Assembly: GCF_000764305.2 (NCBI RefSeq) | Contig: NW_025947027.1 | Location: 1 to 64,000, forward strand | Direction: 5' to 3' | DNA: 64,000 nt | Source: Hyalella azteca | Taxonomy: Eukaryota > Arthropoda > Malacostraca > Amphipoda > Hyalellidae | In this document: positions 35,781 through 53,700 of the stretch, one piece after another | Layout of the letters: the number at the start of each line of letters is the position of its first letter | How positions within the stretch are numbered: position 1 is the stretch's first letter | Notes under the pieces: model-generated | What the model was told of the DNA's origin: nothing | The model's database searches: none | The model's input: the letters and a program-made list of their open reading frames with translations, nothing else | Made by a program: the position numbers and the translations under genes

Positions 35781-37179
35781 TTTCCTTATTATTATTGTTT
35801 TAAATCTACAATTCATACTGGAATAAATTTGGCTAAAAGCTTTGAAACAATCAAGCGTACTGCCAGGAATGCAATACAAAATTAATAATTGTTGTCATCA
35901 AAGGGCGAAACTATCTCCTCGAATTCTTAAGGAAAACTATTCAGTGCTAAGAACAAACAGATCAACTGGGCAGAACTACTCAGCATAATATTCGTTGGCA
36001 TCAAAGCACTGAACCACTCCATTTTTTCACTTGCCCTATGCCCTATGTGAACTTACGAACATTTCATGTTTTACCCCTACTACTATAATGTATGGGATGG
36101 CAAGACTGTCCTACGGTTGGTGCTTGGTAAAGGCATTATAACGTAACCACAAACTTAAGTCGAGCGTTGTCACAGGAAGGAATTCACTGGGCGGAGAGGA
36201 ACATATTTGATCAATTGCTCGCGGAAATGTTAAAAGAAAGCATTTCCAAAGCATAGTATTGAGCCCTGGTCATTCAATAAAATAATTTGAATCTGGTGAA
36301 CAGATATTCGCTGCTCACACCATTCAGTGCAGCGCGATGATTGCAGGCTCGAGCAACGTGATTAATCGCCTTAAATCTTTGGCCAACCATTACCGAAATT
36401 CCCCAACCAACAAAAATGATCAAGATAATTGCTGATCGCAATCTCTAGATAATTTTGCTTCTGTACAATAGTTGAATGGATTTTCATAAGAAAAACTGCT
36501 GCGTAACCAACCATTCCATTACTATTTAGAGTAATGTTTAGTTTAATAATCATTATTCTCAACAGAAATAAAAAGGAATTGTTGAAATATATCAGTTTAT
36601 AACAAAAGTGTCGTTAAATTAAATTGGAGTATTGCACTTTGGTGGTCTACATCACTTGAAAATATTCAAATTAATCTCAGCGGCAGTCCCCATGCCCTGC
36701 AGTCACGAGAGCAGTTGTTTGATCGTGTCGTGATTAAATCCAGATTGTAAGAATAGTTCTGGCTAATAAACTAGTCATAATCCTGGAGATTGCTGCGATA
36801 TTGCAATAACCTCGTTTTTAATCGACTGATGATAAGTACAATTGACCTCTATTAATCAACTTGTATCCCGCATCCATCAAATATTTGTAATTAGTACTTA
36901 CTGTTAAGCTCAGGTTCATTTATACTCCAGCTAACTTATGAATTTAGCTTTATCTCCTAGTCAGTAATATAATTCGATGTTCAGGGATTTAATTCGACGG
37001 TAAACGTTGATGTCGTGGGAGCATTTTAGACCGTGATAAATTGTTTTCAGCCCAAATTTAATAGAAATTTCCGACCCAACACGTAAAAAGAAAAATAATA
37101 TTGATTCCTTGCCCATAAAGCAATACATATTATAAAATGATTAAAAAGTATAACTAAGTCTCAATATGAATAATAACTC

Positions 37180-37440
37180 GCAGTCCAACCTGCAATAATT
37201 TTTCATGTAATAAAAACGCTAGGCTTTTCCTGTAAAAAATATTCTCGGTATATGTTGCAAAATGTGATAATTGCCAATATTTAAAAAGCGTTCCTAGTCC
37301 TTCACGCAATAATTATTTATAGCCTGACTTGCAAAAAATAATTCGCATCAGATTTTGCAATAATTTAAGTATATTAGTAGCCTATCTTGCTGAAACAATG
37401 CATTTGTATAGTACATCATGCAAAACGATATTCACAGTCA
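37180..37440. repeat. Highly degenerate tandem array
   Basis: The word (C/T)TTGCAATAATTT recurs in diverged form about every 25-50 bp (near 37190, 37230, 37255, 37302, 37330, 37353 and 37387). Unit boundaries are not clear. Confidence 0.35.
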
Positions 37441-38766
37441 TACCACCATAAATATTATAGCAAAATGCATTTGCAGCACATTTCTTCCCAGTATTCCCAG
37501 CCGCCCCAACCATCAAGTATTCCGAGCCATATCTTGATGTACGTATCAACAACCATTAAGGCAATAAGAATTAATTCCCAGCCTGCATTGCAGAGCGTAT
37601 TAGTATCAGGTACAAGGCCATTGCTGAGCTTGGTGCCTTGGAGCAATCGTGTGATACAAACTACATACAATGACGCACAACATATCGAGTAATATTATTA
37701 TTGTTCAGAAATAACTGATTTATGAGCAGCTGGCCAGGACTTTGAGAACTGATTTACGATGCTACTGCAAATACTAAGACAAAGGATAAAATATTTTTGA
37801 GTTCGTGCAACCAGAAGTTGATGTTGATGGAGCCCAAACAATTCAATAATAAATATTTAATTCATTCAATAATTTAATTTAATAGTTCCAATAATATAAA
37901 ATTAATTTTTATAATAATATCCGCATCAATCTTAGATATGCTTTGTACATGAAGATCACCCGTAACTAATTTAATGTTTGAACAATATAGGAAATTAGAA
38001 TGCACTATTTATTGTCGTTTTGCTATTATCGTTAAAAATAATTGTTCGGGCGCTGTCTCAAATCTCTGATTTGGCGCTTCTAGTTTCATTTTAAGCAACT
38101 CGAGATTCCCCCAGTCAAGATTTTAATCAAAATAAATCTCGCAAGTAACCGGAGAATTTACGGAAATTTATTTTTTTAAGGTTTAATTTCCAGAGAAGAT
38201 CTGGAAATTAGAATGATTCCTGAGGAAGATTCACTTCAGTCAAGAGAAGTATAAAATGCTGCATTGATGGACACTGCACGCCATACAAGTACAGTATTTT
38301 TACAACCTATACTCTTAGCATCGATGCCTGTATGTTCAGCCTTTGATTGCAACCTCCAAATCGGTGGTCCACCGAATGAAGGGCATCGAGAAAAGCTCAT
38401 TCATCAAACGACATTGGCGCTATAAATAAATTTTCTGACTCGGTTTGCGATATCGTGAGTATATGTGTATGCCTCGTAAACTGTCATAGAAAAAAAATTA
38501 TATTGAACATCGCACTTGTGCTCTCTTAGGCAAGCACCACAGTAGTCTACTGGTAATCTTTGCTGCAACTTTGTATAAGGTGTATAAAGAGGGTATAATA
38601 AATTTTAACCGATAGACCTGTCGGCGCTTACCTTGTCAATTAATTACAGCTCTTCTAGGAATCTTTTCGCAAAGTCAACGCTTGCAAAAGTTAAAATACC
38701 AAGTGTTCCATGAAATTTCCTAATAAAGCTATTAAAGTGAAGAATATTTGGACAGGAAGCAAAAGA

Positions 38767-38806
38767 TAGTCGAAATACTTTTCGACTATGCAAAGTATTT
38801 CGACTA
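38767..38806. repeat. Perfect 15-bp hairpin
   Basis: TAGTCGAAATACTTT and its exact inverse are separated by ten bases. The loop repeats TCGACTA, so part of the stem sequence occurs a third time. Confidence 0.8.
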
Positions 38807-40759
38807 TTCAAAGTTCTGAGCTTTTTACAGACAATGTTTCAACATCGTTTACTTCAACTACCTCCATACATTCAGTAAAAACGAATTTCATAAATTGCGA
38901 CAAATTAGACTTTGAAATTTCTTTATCGACCGCATCTACATTCATGAAAATGCACAAATAACGAACCTAGCCTCAGGCTTAAATCCATTTCTGAAACAAA
39001 ATGGATAATTTGCATGCATACTCGAACGAATTGGTAAGAATATTAATGAAATCAATAGAGTTCAATTTATTTCAAGACTTCATTACAATCCATTCTATAA
39101 CACAAAAATGTACAAAAGAGAATAAATTGGCGTTTCCGTAACTGTCAGTGATTTTTTTAAGTGTAATCAGTAGTTTCTTTGCTTATGTCAGATCATTAAG
39201 GGCAGAAAATTTGTTAAATTACCGAATGAAGAAATTAACTTTATACAACATCAAATGACTAAAAATAAAGCTAAGGGTGGAGAGGCTATGGGTATCCAAG
39301 CACCTGCCACTCGTCGAGGTCACATCAAACCACCTGCGCTGCGAGCTCCGAAACTAGCGCCGGTCTTCCGCGTCTTGCACGTCAGAATCGAACGGTGCCT
39401 TCAATGCATCTATATATATCTGGTAATATTCATTTTAATTTTGACTGTTTGATAAAACTATGGTCACTTGTTAGCAATTACTTTGACAGTTTGATAACTT
39501 GTTAGCAATTACTTTAGTAAAAGTTACAAATTGGAACAGGGCACTTAATTTGATTAAGTTGACCGACTTCTCACGTCTTGAAGTCACGCTGATAAAATCA
39601 AGGATAAATTTGAAATCGTTTCAGTTCGTTCTCATTGAGTGGTGACGTTTAAGGTTGATTATAATTTTTAATTAAACGGAATATTTGTACACAATTCGTT
39701 TTGTTCCTTTTTGTGTTCTTTTCAACATACGTCTTACTCCAGGCAATGAACAAGAAACGCTACGCCCACTTCATCATTTTCTTTAATGAAGAAGAACGAG
39801 CTGACCAAATCGCCAATCATCATAACAATGGGCAGGCGCTAACTCCGTCTCTTTGCAAGACCTCGTATTGATAGTTCAATTACTTTTCGAACTGCTAGCT
39901 ACGACTCGCTGCATTTGGTCACAAATAAAAATAAGCATAAAAAATAGAATACATTCGATTGCCAAAAATGAAAAACGATTTGAAATGAAGTGCCTGTTTC
40001 TCAGTTTTTATTTTTTTCTGTGGCTCAAGTACGGATGTTTAAAAAATTTCAATAATTAAAAAATATAAATTATATTATAAATAAAATACATATTTATGTA
40101 AATTTGGGTTCCTTATCAGTTTCGGGCAATGCAATTGCATTAATTTTGCCCATAGTAACTAAAATAACTATGCCCGTTGTTGGTTGAATTTGATAATGCC
40201 CCGGACATCAACATCCTTCGGATTTTGTCTAAAATGTTTTCTTTTTAAACATTATACTGAAGTTTCCACTTCAAAAGGCAACTTAGAATTGGTGCCATAT
40301 ATTCTTCACAGTAGGTATGAAAATTTATCTATTCGGCCAAGAACCAATCCAGTTTCGTATTTTCTTCCTAAAATCGGGACATTTCGTGGATCGGAGTAAG
40401 AATGGGTATTTGCCATTGTTCTCGGGAGGTAAATGTCCGTGGAGTTGGTGCGAACGGGCAATCACTCATGTCACGCCGGCCCGACACTGACAGATGTCGC
40501 TCGCTAACTTCAAGCCGTTCTCATCGATTGCTTGAACTTCTTTTGGGTCGATGAACAGTCCAAAAATGTGGTCAAATAAAAGTTATTTTCTACTTTGATT
40601 CATCCGCGTACAATACAATGTAGCAGGCGCATGTATTGACCGTCTTCTGTCGTCCCAAATGTTTTGAAGATATTTCATAGCATACTGTAGATTCACTTCA
40701 CTTTATAACTGGACTACAAAATTATTTGAAAATACTTTCTACCATCCAAAATTATAGGT

Positions 40760-41080
40760 AAAATCCTAACACTTTGAAGGATTATTTGTGCAACCTTCAT
40801 AATTACCTTGTATGATTCTATGAAAAGCCTTTTTTCTTGATTCTTTGCCGAACCTCAATTCATTAGAGGATTCCTTATAAATCTTCACACCTAACAGGAT
40901 TCTTTGTAAAATCCTTAAACCTTACATGATTCTTTGTGCATTTATTCATTACATGATTATTTGTCAAAAAATTAGACGTTACAGAATAATTTTTATAACC
41001 TCTATATCTTACAGGATTCATTAGTAAACGTTTGTACCTCTACCTGTACCTCCTATACCTCTTACCTCTACCTCTATCAG
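40760..41080 (+). repeat. Degenerate tandem repeat, AGGATTCTTTGT family
   Basis: Units of about 35-60 bp with the core ACAGGATTCTTTGTAAAATC recur from 40770 to 41035. They are followed by a TACCTC hexamer run at 41033-41079. Confidence 0.6.
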
Positions 41081-41325
41081 TGTAGTGTTCATCCGCAAAT
41101 GATCGATGCGGAAAGAAATTTTCTTTTAATTAGAATTAGGCAGTGGAGAATTGAAGCAATTATTTAAATAATTGCTGCACTTTACGAAAGCATCTCCCAT
41201 CGCACGAGGTCGATGGTCATAATGATAAAATCCGTACGTAGGATTATCATTGCAAATGATTGTTTCTAAATTTTCAGTGGAGTGCGTGATTGCGTTAAAA
41301 TTTTAATTATGCTTAACTGCAACAA

Positions 41326-41653
41326 AAATAAATAAATATAAAAAATATTTAAAAAAAAACACGTTTTTCTGGTTTTTACAAAACTAAAAATAGTGAAATA
41401 AAACAAATAAAAAAAACTTTTAAAAACCACGTTTTCTAAACGGACAAAAAAGGAAAACATTTACTCTTATATAACATTTAAGTTATGTAAAACGTTATGT
41501 AATGTTATGTAAGAGTAAATGTTTTTCTTTTTTGTCCGTTAAGAAAACGTTTTTTTTTTTATTTTTTTTTTTGGTTTTATTTCACTATTTTTAGCTTTGT
41601 AAAAACCAGAAAAACGTGGTTTTTAAAAATATTTTTTATATTTATTTATTTTC
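41326..41653. repeat. Long fold-back with 144-bp arms
   Basis: Left arm 41326-41469 and right arm 41510-41653 are inverted copies, close to 90 percent alike by eye. Shared words include CACGTTTTTCTGGTTTTTAC and AACGGACAAAAAA. The 40-bp loop repeats GTTATGTAA. It could be a fold-back transposon or MITE; no target duplication was found. Confidence 0.85.
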
Positions 41654-43993
41654 TACTTTTTAGTTAGCAATTTTAGCCATTCAAATCAATTTCCAGCTAG
41701 GGTTGGCAAGTGTGGATGTTCAAGAAAAAACTTAATTACAAACCGTGAATTTTTAGTGTTTTTTTTACTTTTCAATTAAAAAAATTTTCTTACTTATTAT
41801 TTCTGATGACCAAATCTTGAATTGTTAGGCAGCATAAACATACATGCCAAATTTCAACTTACTAGGATGTTTAGAAGTACTCTAAATTAAGGTTTGAATT
41901 TTTGATGACAGACACACACGAAACGAAGTCAAGAAAAACGTGGTAAAATGTTTTGTTTGATAGATTGGAACATATTCATTGTATAATTAAATTCCATGCA
42001 TTTCCTAGAAGTCTCCTTGCAGATATGTTGCGACCACAGAGAACCCACCTCCCCCTAATTATTATCATAAGTTGCAGCATCATCAGCTGCAGTAGCATAT
42101 TTGATCATCAAACATTTTCTTTGATGAACCTGCTTACAATTGATATTTTTACCATTATATACTAACTGACGTTACCTTTTCAGCACACATTTGTCAATTT
42201 TTAATTCAGTAGCTACAGAGAAATTTTCAAGAGAAGCTGATTGTATAAAATACACAAGCTTTGGTCCATTCATTTGATTGCAAAGGAAGTTGTAAAATGT
42301 TTGAGTTCACAACTAGCGTTTATTGAGTCAAGAGGCGCTGATGAACCTGTCGATCAATATCAGCGTGTTAAACGAATGAAACTTCACCACGTAAATGTTC
42401 TAACTTAAAAAAATCAAGAAAAACGTTTGACCGGTGGAACGAAATTGCTACAACATGAAAATTACTTCAAAACAATTACTTAAAACATTTTGTTTGGAGA
42501 AAGCAGGAGCTTGAGTCCATGATCGGAGATTTAATGTTAATTATTATGTAAATAGTTTTCTGTCAAACACTTTCACCGAGTTATCACATCTAACGTAGAA
42601 ATGAAGAGTAAAGAAAACTCAACATTTCTTCGGTTGCAGTGCGGAAAATTTTTTGCAGTAATAGCAGCACCGTCGCAAGTTCATGACTTTTTGGAAATCA
42701 AAGCAGGGCAGATCACTTTTCATACAAAATTATTGGTTCAAAATGGGAAGGAGCTCCACCATTTTTATTCGTTAAGATCACCACAACTTTGACATTGATT
42801 TGAACGGCTTAGCGTTGTGAAAGTTGGAAGCTCCCTCGCACATCGCACGAGCGAAACGAAAGCGGCGTGAGGGTGGGTGCTTCATCGACCGAAAGCTGTG
42901 CATTAAGCATGAGGGTCAACTTTGAGAGATGTACCAAATGCAGACTAATACTTCTTGACACTGCACTGCACATATGCCAGTGTTTGAAGACTGAAAATGC
43001 GGACTAAAGCTTCCTGATACTCGGCTACACATGCAAGAGTTCTTGTTATAAGGTAGTCTGCAGACGCTGACTTCATACACCCCACATATCTGAAAAATTA
43101 AGCTGGAGAGGTAGACTTAAACTATACTTCTCGTTAGTAAATTGTACAATGTACTGTACATCCCTGAATATTTGAAGCCGAAGATCGAGGTATATTTATA
43201 CTTCTTGGTAGTTAGTCTTACATCTCTGAATATTTGAGTCTGAAGAGGCTGACATTCCTAAGAATCACATTCGTAAAAACACAAATGTTTTGAATCCATT
43301 TACGATTGTAAACGGCCACCAGCAAGATGCAAATTATAGTCTTTTGACTCTTTACATTATACAGGTATTCAAATATTATTGGGATACGATTTGATTCTTA
43401 AAGGGGTTTATTGTGTTCCTTGAACATCATCATTCTAAGCATTTAGTATGAGTAAACATTTTCGTCAAAACAACCTCATGTCTCAGGGCGTCTTTTTTGG
43501 TACAATGACCAACGCGTCGCGAATCACAATTTCATTTCCTGATGTCTCAAACATGATTATCACTTCAAATACTTCTTTATATGCGTATTTTTCCTACACT
43601 TCTTGCAACAATAGATTGCAAGAAGTACTTATTCATTAAGCAGGGTTACAACCAATGGCTCGAGTTACCTCTAACTCATAATTGCATCCATGTGTATAAT
43701 AAATTAAAATTTTAAAACGTTGGACTTTGCTACGGAATAACACTAAGTTTGACTTCAACAGATATTCATAGTGATGGTTGAGTTTCCAAATGAAACTGAG
43801 AAGCAGCACTTCGGTAATCAAACTTTTTTTTCTTTGAAATACGTGGACGAAGCTCAGATGAAAATCGAAATTAATAAACAATAATATCCATAAACAAACT
43901 AGCTTGTCAAAGTTCTATTCATAATTAAACGTATGAAACAAAGTAATGCTGGAAAATTTTCATATGGAGGTTGAACATTGAAGTTGAGACGAA
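41654..43993. other. Upstream of the forkhead gene; degenerate repeats
   Basis: No exon is recognised. From 42930 to 43260, loosely repeated segments share words such as ACTTCTTG, CATCTCTGAATATTTGA and GAAG. This suggests an old tandem array of about 100-bp units. A short GC-rich patch at 42826-42905 may be regulatory or an unseen first exon. Confidence 0.35.
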
Positions 43994-48199
<4,206 letters not shown>

Positions 48200-48946
48200 T
48201 GACAGCAGTTGAATTATTATTACATAGAGGTCAGCGTACAGTGCAAAATCATTTTCGTTCAAGTTTATAAATACTTTCCCTACCATCGGAATAGATCTGA
48301 TAACCGTTTGATTTCGAGAAAAATTAGTTATACCTAATAACTTCTAAAACTATATTTCTAGCGGTACGTCATACCGAAATCAACAGACGGTTGTTTAGCA
48401 AATGGCAAATTTTCATCCTAATGTACGGTTAAAAGCAATTCAGCATGCTGAAGGCAATGTAGAGCCTTTAACTAATTTCGTTTCTATTAACAATTCGAAG
48501 CGGATTAATGCGAGCAGTATTCATTTGAAGTTAGAATTTGTTTTTAACCCGTTGGGCGGTTCGTCAAAAAGTCGGCAATCTCTCAGTCTTATATTAGATA
48601 TTGAATTCTGTATGATCGTATGTAAATCGGCCTTCTCCACTTTGAAGGATCTTCCTGTCTTTGACTCGAGGTATTCACGTACCACACGTTAATTGTTCAC
48701 AGTTTTCAAAGATGCACTTACTTCAAATAAGAACTCGTAAGGCACTTACGTTCGAAAGTATACTCGATAGTTTAATATAAATCCACTTAGAATCATATCA
48801 AAAGCTTGTATTGAAAGCGATTATTATCCAATAATTTGGATTCGAGTTACGACCCTCGTGTATCTATTAGAGTCCCAGATTATATTTTTCGATTGCGGAT
48901 ATCCTGAATACTGAAGGAAAAGGAGTGTTGGCGTTAATAACAGTTC

Positions 48947-48952
48947 AATAAA
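48947..48952 (+). terminator. Likely forkhead gene polyadenylation signal
   Basis: AATAAA lies 748 bp after the stop codon and is followed by TTTAATTTTCC. The 3' UTR before it contains no recognised exon. Confidence 0.5.
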
Positions 48953-49853
48953 TTTAATTTTCCAACTTCCACAAGGACACTGTGGTCATTATCGGCTCAA
49001 AGCTCGATTTAGGAGCTTTGAGTGATCTCAGCGGCTACGGCTGCTGCATGTAGTGCATGCTGCATGGGTTTTGTTGAACGGCTGAGAATTAAACCGCAAA
49101 GTCTGATAAAAACAAAACTCGATCAGCTACAAGTAATTCTTTCGATTATAACGGCTCGAAAGGTCTATCTTTAGCGTGCTAGTTAGTGAAAATGCTCATT
49201 TTCATCTAAATATTTTCCTTCCCGAACTGCGAACATCGTGAATTTTCTCGTGCATTATTTGGACACTTGTCAAGTTCTTGTGAAACCCAAAGCTTGGGAG
49301 TTTGACTTCAGGTGCAGTCGCGGTATTAGCGCTATCATGCCGAATGGCGTTCACCTCAGTGGCCTTATTAGAGTGCACTTAAATATCATAACAGTACATA
49401 CAGTACCTAGTGCCTTGTTCCTGAACAGGATGAAGTAGCAGGTCAACAACAAAGGCTTTTATACAGCCGAAACAAGTAATGCTTATGAGTAAACGTTAAA
49501 CCCGAAAACGGCTATGATTCTAATCCTCAAGATTCTGGGTGCTCGAATCCTCAAAATGTAGTCTAAACCTAACTAATCTACGGAGTCGCGTTCCACAGCA
49601 CTGGAGCTAGCAGAAAGTTTCCAAGGCGACGAGTTCGGTCTCGAAGAGGCTCTCGTGTACCTAGAACCACTGTCACCGGATAGTAATCGGTCAACTGAAA
49701 CAGAATCGTGAGGTACACTTTCCAACGCGCCTCCTACAATAACGCCTATTATTTCATAATTCTTAAGTTCAACAAATAACCATTCTAGCTTTAACGACAT
49801 TATAGGACAGCATATGTAGCGGTTAATAAAAAAAAACAAATAACCAGAAAATG
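48953..49853. other. Convergent intergenic gap
   Basis: This region separates the 3' ends of the + strand forkhead gene and the - strand IGF2BP gene. No gene is seen. A minus-strand 88-codon frame at 49573-49839 has no recognisable family. Confidence 0.4.
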
Positions 49854-52800
49854 TTTATTACTTTCAAACCAGTTAAGAAGCAGACTGAAGGAGATGCTAA
49901 GAATCGGGCTGCAGGAGTGACAAGAATACAGAAACTTCTATAATCCTAATGAAGATTAAATGAGAATTGTAGGGAACAGGTTCTATTTGGAAATCCAAAA
50001 CTTCAGCACAAATAACTAAGATAAGAACATTCGTGTGTCCCAATTTTGTGGAAGTCCTAGGATTGATTCTTACAAGATACAGAGGGATAGCATTGAGGCT
50101 GCGTGGGATACAGTGCCATCAGTTTGAACAAAAACATAGTTAACCACAAACTACGCCAACAGCTAGAATGTTTTAAGCACCAAGCTCAATTTTTGATACG
50201 AGACAAAAAGTACAGTAAAACGAGAGGGGCAAGAGCCAACACGAAGCACACGGAACTTTAACATGCGAGAGGGGGGGGACGCTGGCCAGTGGTTAGACAT
50301 GGCCCAGCGAACGAGTCGAGACAAGTTAGGTGAAAAGCGATTCAAGTTCTCGTTCAAGCATCATTTCATGAATAATAAAGCAGTAAATATTTAGTAAGGT
50401 TTGGTGAAATTCACTATTCGTTGATCGTGCCTCAATAAAAACACGACATGTAGAAGGGCACGAGTAGTAATAAGGCGGCATGAATCAAGAAGGTTGGCGA
50501 ACAGAATTGTTATTAAGAGTTAAGCAGGCTTGGCATCGTCGGGCATTCCAACACACCTAGACTATCTTTGGAATTAAACCCTTAACCTGCTTATAAACTT
50601 ACACAAAACAATAACTAAACAAAATAAATAAACTCAAGTTTCAACGTAACAGCGGCAGGTCTGTAACTTCCATCAGAAAGACAGCGCAAGTTGAATTCCA
50701 GTGATCAAACTTAGCACCAGTTCCGGTCTAGGCCAGAAAAATCAATGCCCTGTTCCTGAAGCAAGCATTTCCCAGTATTTCTTCTCCGTTTGAAATGATG
50801 AAGCAGAAAGAATTCAAGCGCACAGAAGAGCAATAGGATTGAAGACCATCAGTGCGTTGGGAGTGGCGCTGCTTACCGAGCTGTTATTGAGTACTTCACG
50901 AGTTCAAATGCAAATCATCAACCTTAAATGCTATAAAACCATGCAAGTTCACAGAAGAAGTCGTAACTAGAAGTTCAAAATGCCACGAGTTCAACATAGA
51001 CAAGCAATAGACAAGAAAAAGGGTGTAGTTCGTGACGGCTGATAAGCAACTTATTAAAAAAATTGAGGCACATACAACCACGAATGAAATTCGGAAGATT
51101 CATTTAAATGCAGTGTACTAAGAAGAGTTGTTAAATCGGTAGATTAATACATCCGCAAACAGATAATAAAGTACCTGACATTACAGTAATGTTAAGAGGG
51201 TATAGACTTACGAGGCTATTACAAAGTTTGCTCAGTCATTATGGGTATCAATCGCTCTTTTCAAATTTAACCGTTGAGCGTGATGCTTCTGAATCAGTTA
51301 ACTTCGGAAAAAAGTACTCTGCCACTTTAGAGTGAAGATAACAAAGGCGGGTAACTTTCAATGTGAAGAGCAAATTCATGTTTAACGCAGAGCTCAATAA
51401 CAAGAAACTACTTTATGACAGCATATTGAAAAATGCTCGAGTGAGGCTCCAGCTAGACATGTCGCATAAAATGCGACTTTAACAAGCAGCAGCATCAACA
51501 GCGATGATGAAAATAGATTGTTGTACTGAATTGTACGTGCGTTCAGGTTCCTGTTTATAATCGTTCTGGTATAGCTGGCGAAGCGCGCCGTGACATGGTT
51601 ATCGCCAACAATAGTGAAAGGATAAATCCAAGGGATCTTGTACTCTACTGCGATTTCCATGCCACAGAACGAAACCCTGAGGTAGGTAATAATGATCCGT
51701 CAGTTATTTCTCTGGCTATCGCACGACAGACCGAGCAGCGCGCAGAGATAATATAATCTAGTATTCATAATAGATATACACTTCTCAACAATAAATTCTT
51801 TTCTGCTCTGACCCACGTGTACGCAGGTGATCGATAACACCAACACAACAACTATAAGGAAAGCTTGCGTGTGTAAGGTTGTCTACCAACGTACGCAGAA
51901 GGAATGACATGACCATCGACGAAACTCTACTTTTCAGCAACGGGATGATATCAGGCCAACAAGTGGTAGTTGTCAGAGACTGACAGAGGTAACGTTAGAA
52001 GCCATGAAGTCACAAGGAATGGTAGAAGAATGCGGTATTGGCGCTCAATCTTTCTTCGTAATGGAGACAACTTAATGAAACCAACAATTGACGATGGACA
52101 GAAAGCTGCAGCGAATCGAGAAAGACCTCGACTCGCATTTTCAATTCAGAGCGGCCAAGGCAACTATGAAGCGGTTTCAATAAATGAATTTGAAGCCAAG
52201 TGATAGAGCTTCCAAGAGCCGGACAAGTGCAGTCTATGATTGCATCGTTCATGCACAGATCCACAATTGCGATGACAGTTTCGGTAATAATTTTCGACAT
52301 TTTCCACTGACTACCAAAAATAGAAGTCAGTATCGAGGGAAAATATCGGTTGAGGTTATCGTATGGCGGTAAAGGCAGCTCAGCGGACGTCAGAGGAACT
52401 GCAGAGCTCCCACTGTAACGGAGGAGGATGGAGGGTTGGATTGGTAGGCGTGCGGCAAAAACTGCTTGGTTGAGACAAGAGCAGAGTCCTTGCAGAGGCA
52501 GTTTTTGAAGAACTAACGAGTCTGGCCGACAGCGGTGTCCAGGCGGCAACGGTTAAGTCGGTTGAAGTCTTCCGGTAGTAAGGTTCTTGCGTGATATTTC
52601 ATAAGATCGGGGTGATTCTTCTCAATGGATATTTTAGCTTATTCCATCTTCTCTAAGGTAGCAATCGTTAAAAATGCTACGCTCATAATTATCTCCAGTT
52701 AAAAAATTAACAAAAATTACTCCAACAATGTATCAAAAATAAACTTCGCTATAACTTTGCATATAAAAGAGCCGCGGTTCTCTCACTGCCGGCTAAGTTC

Positions 52801-53700
52801 CTGGCGAGGTTTGTACTAGAGAACCACCGCGTTACAAGCTTGAGCAGAATATAACCCTGAGTAGCAGCATCATTCCTGGATCACCAACACGGTAACAGTC
52901 TCCGTAACAGCTGCGCTCAACTTCAACCAACCATTCATAATTTAACACCATCATACTCACAGACTTTAAACCGTTTCGTCAATAGTTCAACAGCTTTTTG
53001 TACAACCCTAATAATAATGACTTCACTCTCTTCATTTGCGAACAATACATAGTTACGTCAAGTAGGTCTCAACTCTCATCTAACTAGCGAGGTGGGCCAT
53101 AACGCGTCAACTTCGCGTTGAAGGAAGGCATCACTAGTTCAAACCTCTAAAAGCTTTGTACTATCGAGTCCACCCGCTGTAGCAACTCCAGTCAAGACCT
53201 ACTACAATGAAAGCGGAAGAAAAGCCGGCAAACAAAACCTCACTTCATGCACAGTATCAGTTCTCAACGTTAAATTTTAATGGCACAGAATCGAGAAAAT
53301 TTCAAGATAAGCAATATGTACTTTAAACACTGAATTAATTTCTTCACAGATGCATTTTTTCAAGACAAACTGAATCGAGACCTTTTAGGCTGATCAGCAA
53401 ATCTCTACTACCACAACTGCAACGTAAATGAACGATGAAGTGATGGGATCAAATATACAAGTGCATCGGATTTGTTTGCACAAAGGCTTTACTTCCGCAT
53501 CCCTAGCTCATCCTCCCGAAGTTTCAGCTCCTCCATCAGTTGTCTCAGGTCTCCGTGGCTGCAGCTTAGCATTGTCATTGCAGCGAGACTGCAGTAATGT
53601 ACTAGGAATGAATCGTGGCACTGTTAGAGTACCACAAATGCACTGCAGTACAAGCTGGTACTGCACCATGGCTGCAGTCAGACACTGCAGCTTAGCAGTA
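49854..53700 (-). other. Probable long 3' UTR of IGF2BP
   Basis: Reading away from the IGF2BP stop (53701), I see no minus-strand AATAAA until 49854-49859. There it is followed by a T-rich run, a good poly(A) site layout. Base composition is less AT-rich than the intergenic DNA elsewhere in the window. IGF2BP-family mRNAs commonly have multi-kilobase 3' UTRs. The long open frames here (for example 52010-52549, minus) show no domain. CTGCAG words cluster just after the stop (53545-53700). Confidence 0.5.
51678..51685 (-). promoter_or_regulatory. let-7 seed match in the presumed IGF2BP 3' UTR
   Basis: On the mRNA strand this reads CUACCUCA, the full 8-mer match to the let-7 seed. IGF2BP/Imp mRNAs are established let-7 targets in other animals. 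One such 8-mer could also occur by chance in 3.8 kb. Confidence 0.45.

Larger units (their letters stand above)
29480..41325. other. Gene-poor intergenic stretch
   Basis: I found no recognisable coding exon in nearly 12 kb. Open frames here are short with low-complexity composition. Two CpG-richer spots stand out: 31230-31420, where a 52-codon frame meets a good donor (GAG/GTGAGT at about 31412), and 39260-39405. Either could be an exon of an unseen transcript. Hairpins and tandem repeats are listed separately. Confidence 0.5.

Noticed and set aside
39255..39452. 65-codon frame with a basic N-terminus
   Set aside because: Slightly CpG-rich but no recognisable family, and the end is hydrophobic low-complexity. 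Kept only as a note in the intergenic entry.
52010..52549. 179-codon minus-strand frame
   Set aside because: No domain or family resemblance and no splice context. It lies in the presumed IGF2BP 3' UTR and is probably chance.
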